Under the pieces are notes generated by a model, which saw nothing but the letters and a program-made list of their open reading frames with translations, did no database searches and was not told the DNA's origin. From Legionella donaldsonii (GTDB lineage Bacteria; Pseudomonadota; Gammaproteobacteria; Legionellales; Legionellaceae): DNA of 64,000 bases. The translations under genes and the position numbers were made by a program. The DNA lies in assembly GCF_900452385.1 (NCBI RefSeq), contig NZ_UGOA01000001.1, positions 691,501 through 755,500 on the forward strand, read 5' to 3'. Position 1 is the first letter of the stretch. Each line of letters opens with the position of its first letter. This document shows, piece by piece, positions 63,675 to 64,000 of the stretch.

Positions 63675-64000
63675 ATGAGAAAAGTAATCCTGCTCGCAAC
63701 ACTCCTTTTCACTGGGCAATTGACTTATGCCTTGGAAGTGATGGTATGCGTGAGTTTTTCGATGCCCCAAACCCTGCTTGAAGCGACACTTAAAGAGGCC
63801 GCTGATTATCAAATTCCCGTGGTTTTAAATGGGCTCATTGACAATTCTATGGCTAAAACCGCTGAGAGGCTCATGACCTTAAGTCGCGACATCCCCAATT
63901 TGACTTTGCAGATTGACCCCACCGCCTTTGAGCGCTTTGGTATCCAACAGGTACCGGCACTGGTGGTGGCCGAAGGACATCGTTTTGATGTGCTCTATGG
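63675..64000 (+). CDS. trbC: Type-F pilus assembly protein TrbC, cut by window end
   Basis: The frame opens at ATG 63675, two bases after traU, and is still open at 64000, giving about 108 residues. Signal peptide (LLATLLFTGQLTYA), then VMVCVSFSMPQTLLEATLKE, QIPVVLNGLIDNSMAKTAER and QQVPALVVAEGHRFDVLYG, the thioredoxin-like TrbC pattern. Partner of TraW in pilus assembly. The rest of the transfer operon should continue to the right. Confidence 0.88.
   Translation, partial: MRKVILLATLLFTGQLTYALEVMVCVSFSMPQTLLEATLKEAADYQIPVVLNGLIDNSMAKTAERLMTLSRDIPNLTLQIDPTAFERFGIQQVPALVVAEGHRFDVLY

Overview
The window looks like a Legionella chromosome (or a very close relative). Three things point there: the core order uppS-cdsA-rseP-bamA-skp-lpxD-fabZ-lpxA, large ankyrin and membrane proteins that resemble Dot/Icm effectors, and an integrative conjugative element (ICE) with the lvrA-lvrB-CsrA-like regulatory block known from Legionella ICEs. 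The species cannot be fixed from sequence alone.

Layout. (1) 1-3710: a beta-lactamase-fold protein with lost active-site motifs, then cstA. (2) 3872-11785: an AT-rich island encoding what I read as a graspetide (omega-ester peptide) RiPP system. It has two short precursors with near-identical 28-residue double-glycine leaders and unrelated cores, two paralogous ATP-grasp ligases, an exported HEAT-repeat protein, an HlyD-type adaptor, a C39-peptidase ABC exporter, and a divergent S24-like repressor without catalytic residues. (3) 11839-20255: a secreted adenosine deaminase, a tandem pair of MITE-like repeats, and a block of minus-strand genes in which small coiled-coil proteins (three intact, one decayed) alternate with two large membrane-anchored proteins. 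(4) 20391-35179: housekeeping genes on both strands, namely ctpA-envC-gpmI and the envelope-biogenesis run uppS to lpxA, followed by crcB and serS. (5) 35664-46690: a class III adenylate cyclase, an MBL-fold hydrolase, an acetoacetate decarboxylase-like protein, a bufferin-like DUF2282/YceI/cytochrome b561/YceI operon, a secreted GH17-like glucanase, an outer-membrane barrel, and a large protein joining a cysteine-protease-like domain to ankyrin repeats. (6) 46827-64000: one end of an ICE. A 3' fragment of tRNA-Pro(CGG) marks the attachment site. It is followed by an AlbA-type gene, a tyrosine integrase with an iterated palindromic repeat upstream, a PrpA-like repressor with three operator-like repeats, an IS4-superfamily insertion, lvrA/lvrB/CsrA-like, traT, and an F-type transfer operon (traA-L-E-K-B-V-C-trbI-traW-U-trbC) that runs off the window.

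How the genes work together. In the RiPP island the proposed path is: the ligases form ester or amide crosslinks in the cores, the C39 domain cuts after Gly-Gly, and the ABC/HlyD pair exports the product. In the core region the products build and insert outer-membrane protein and lipid A. In the ICE the repressor and CsrA-like protein probably set when the mating-pair apparatus is made. The RiPP island is visibly AT-richer than the core and the tra operon GC-richer, so the two probably arrived separately. All functions are predictions from sequence pattern; no searches were run.
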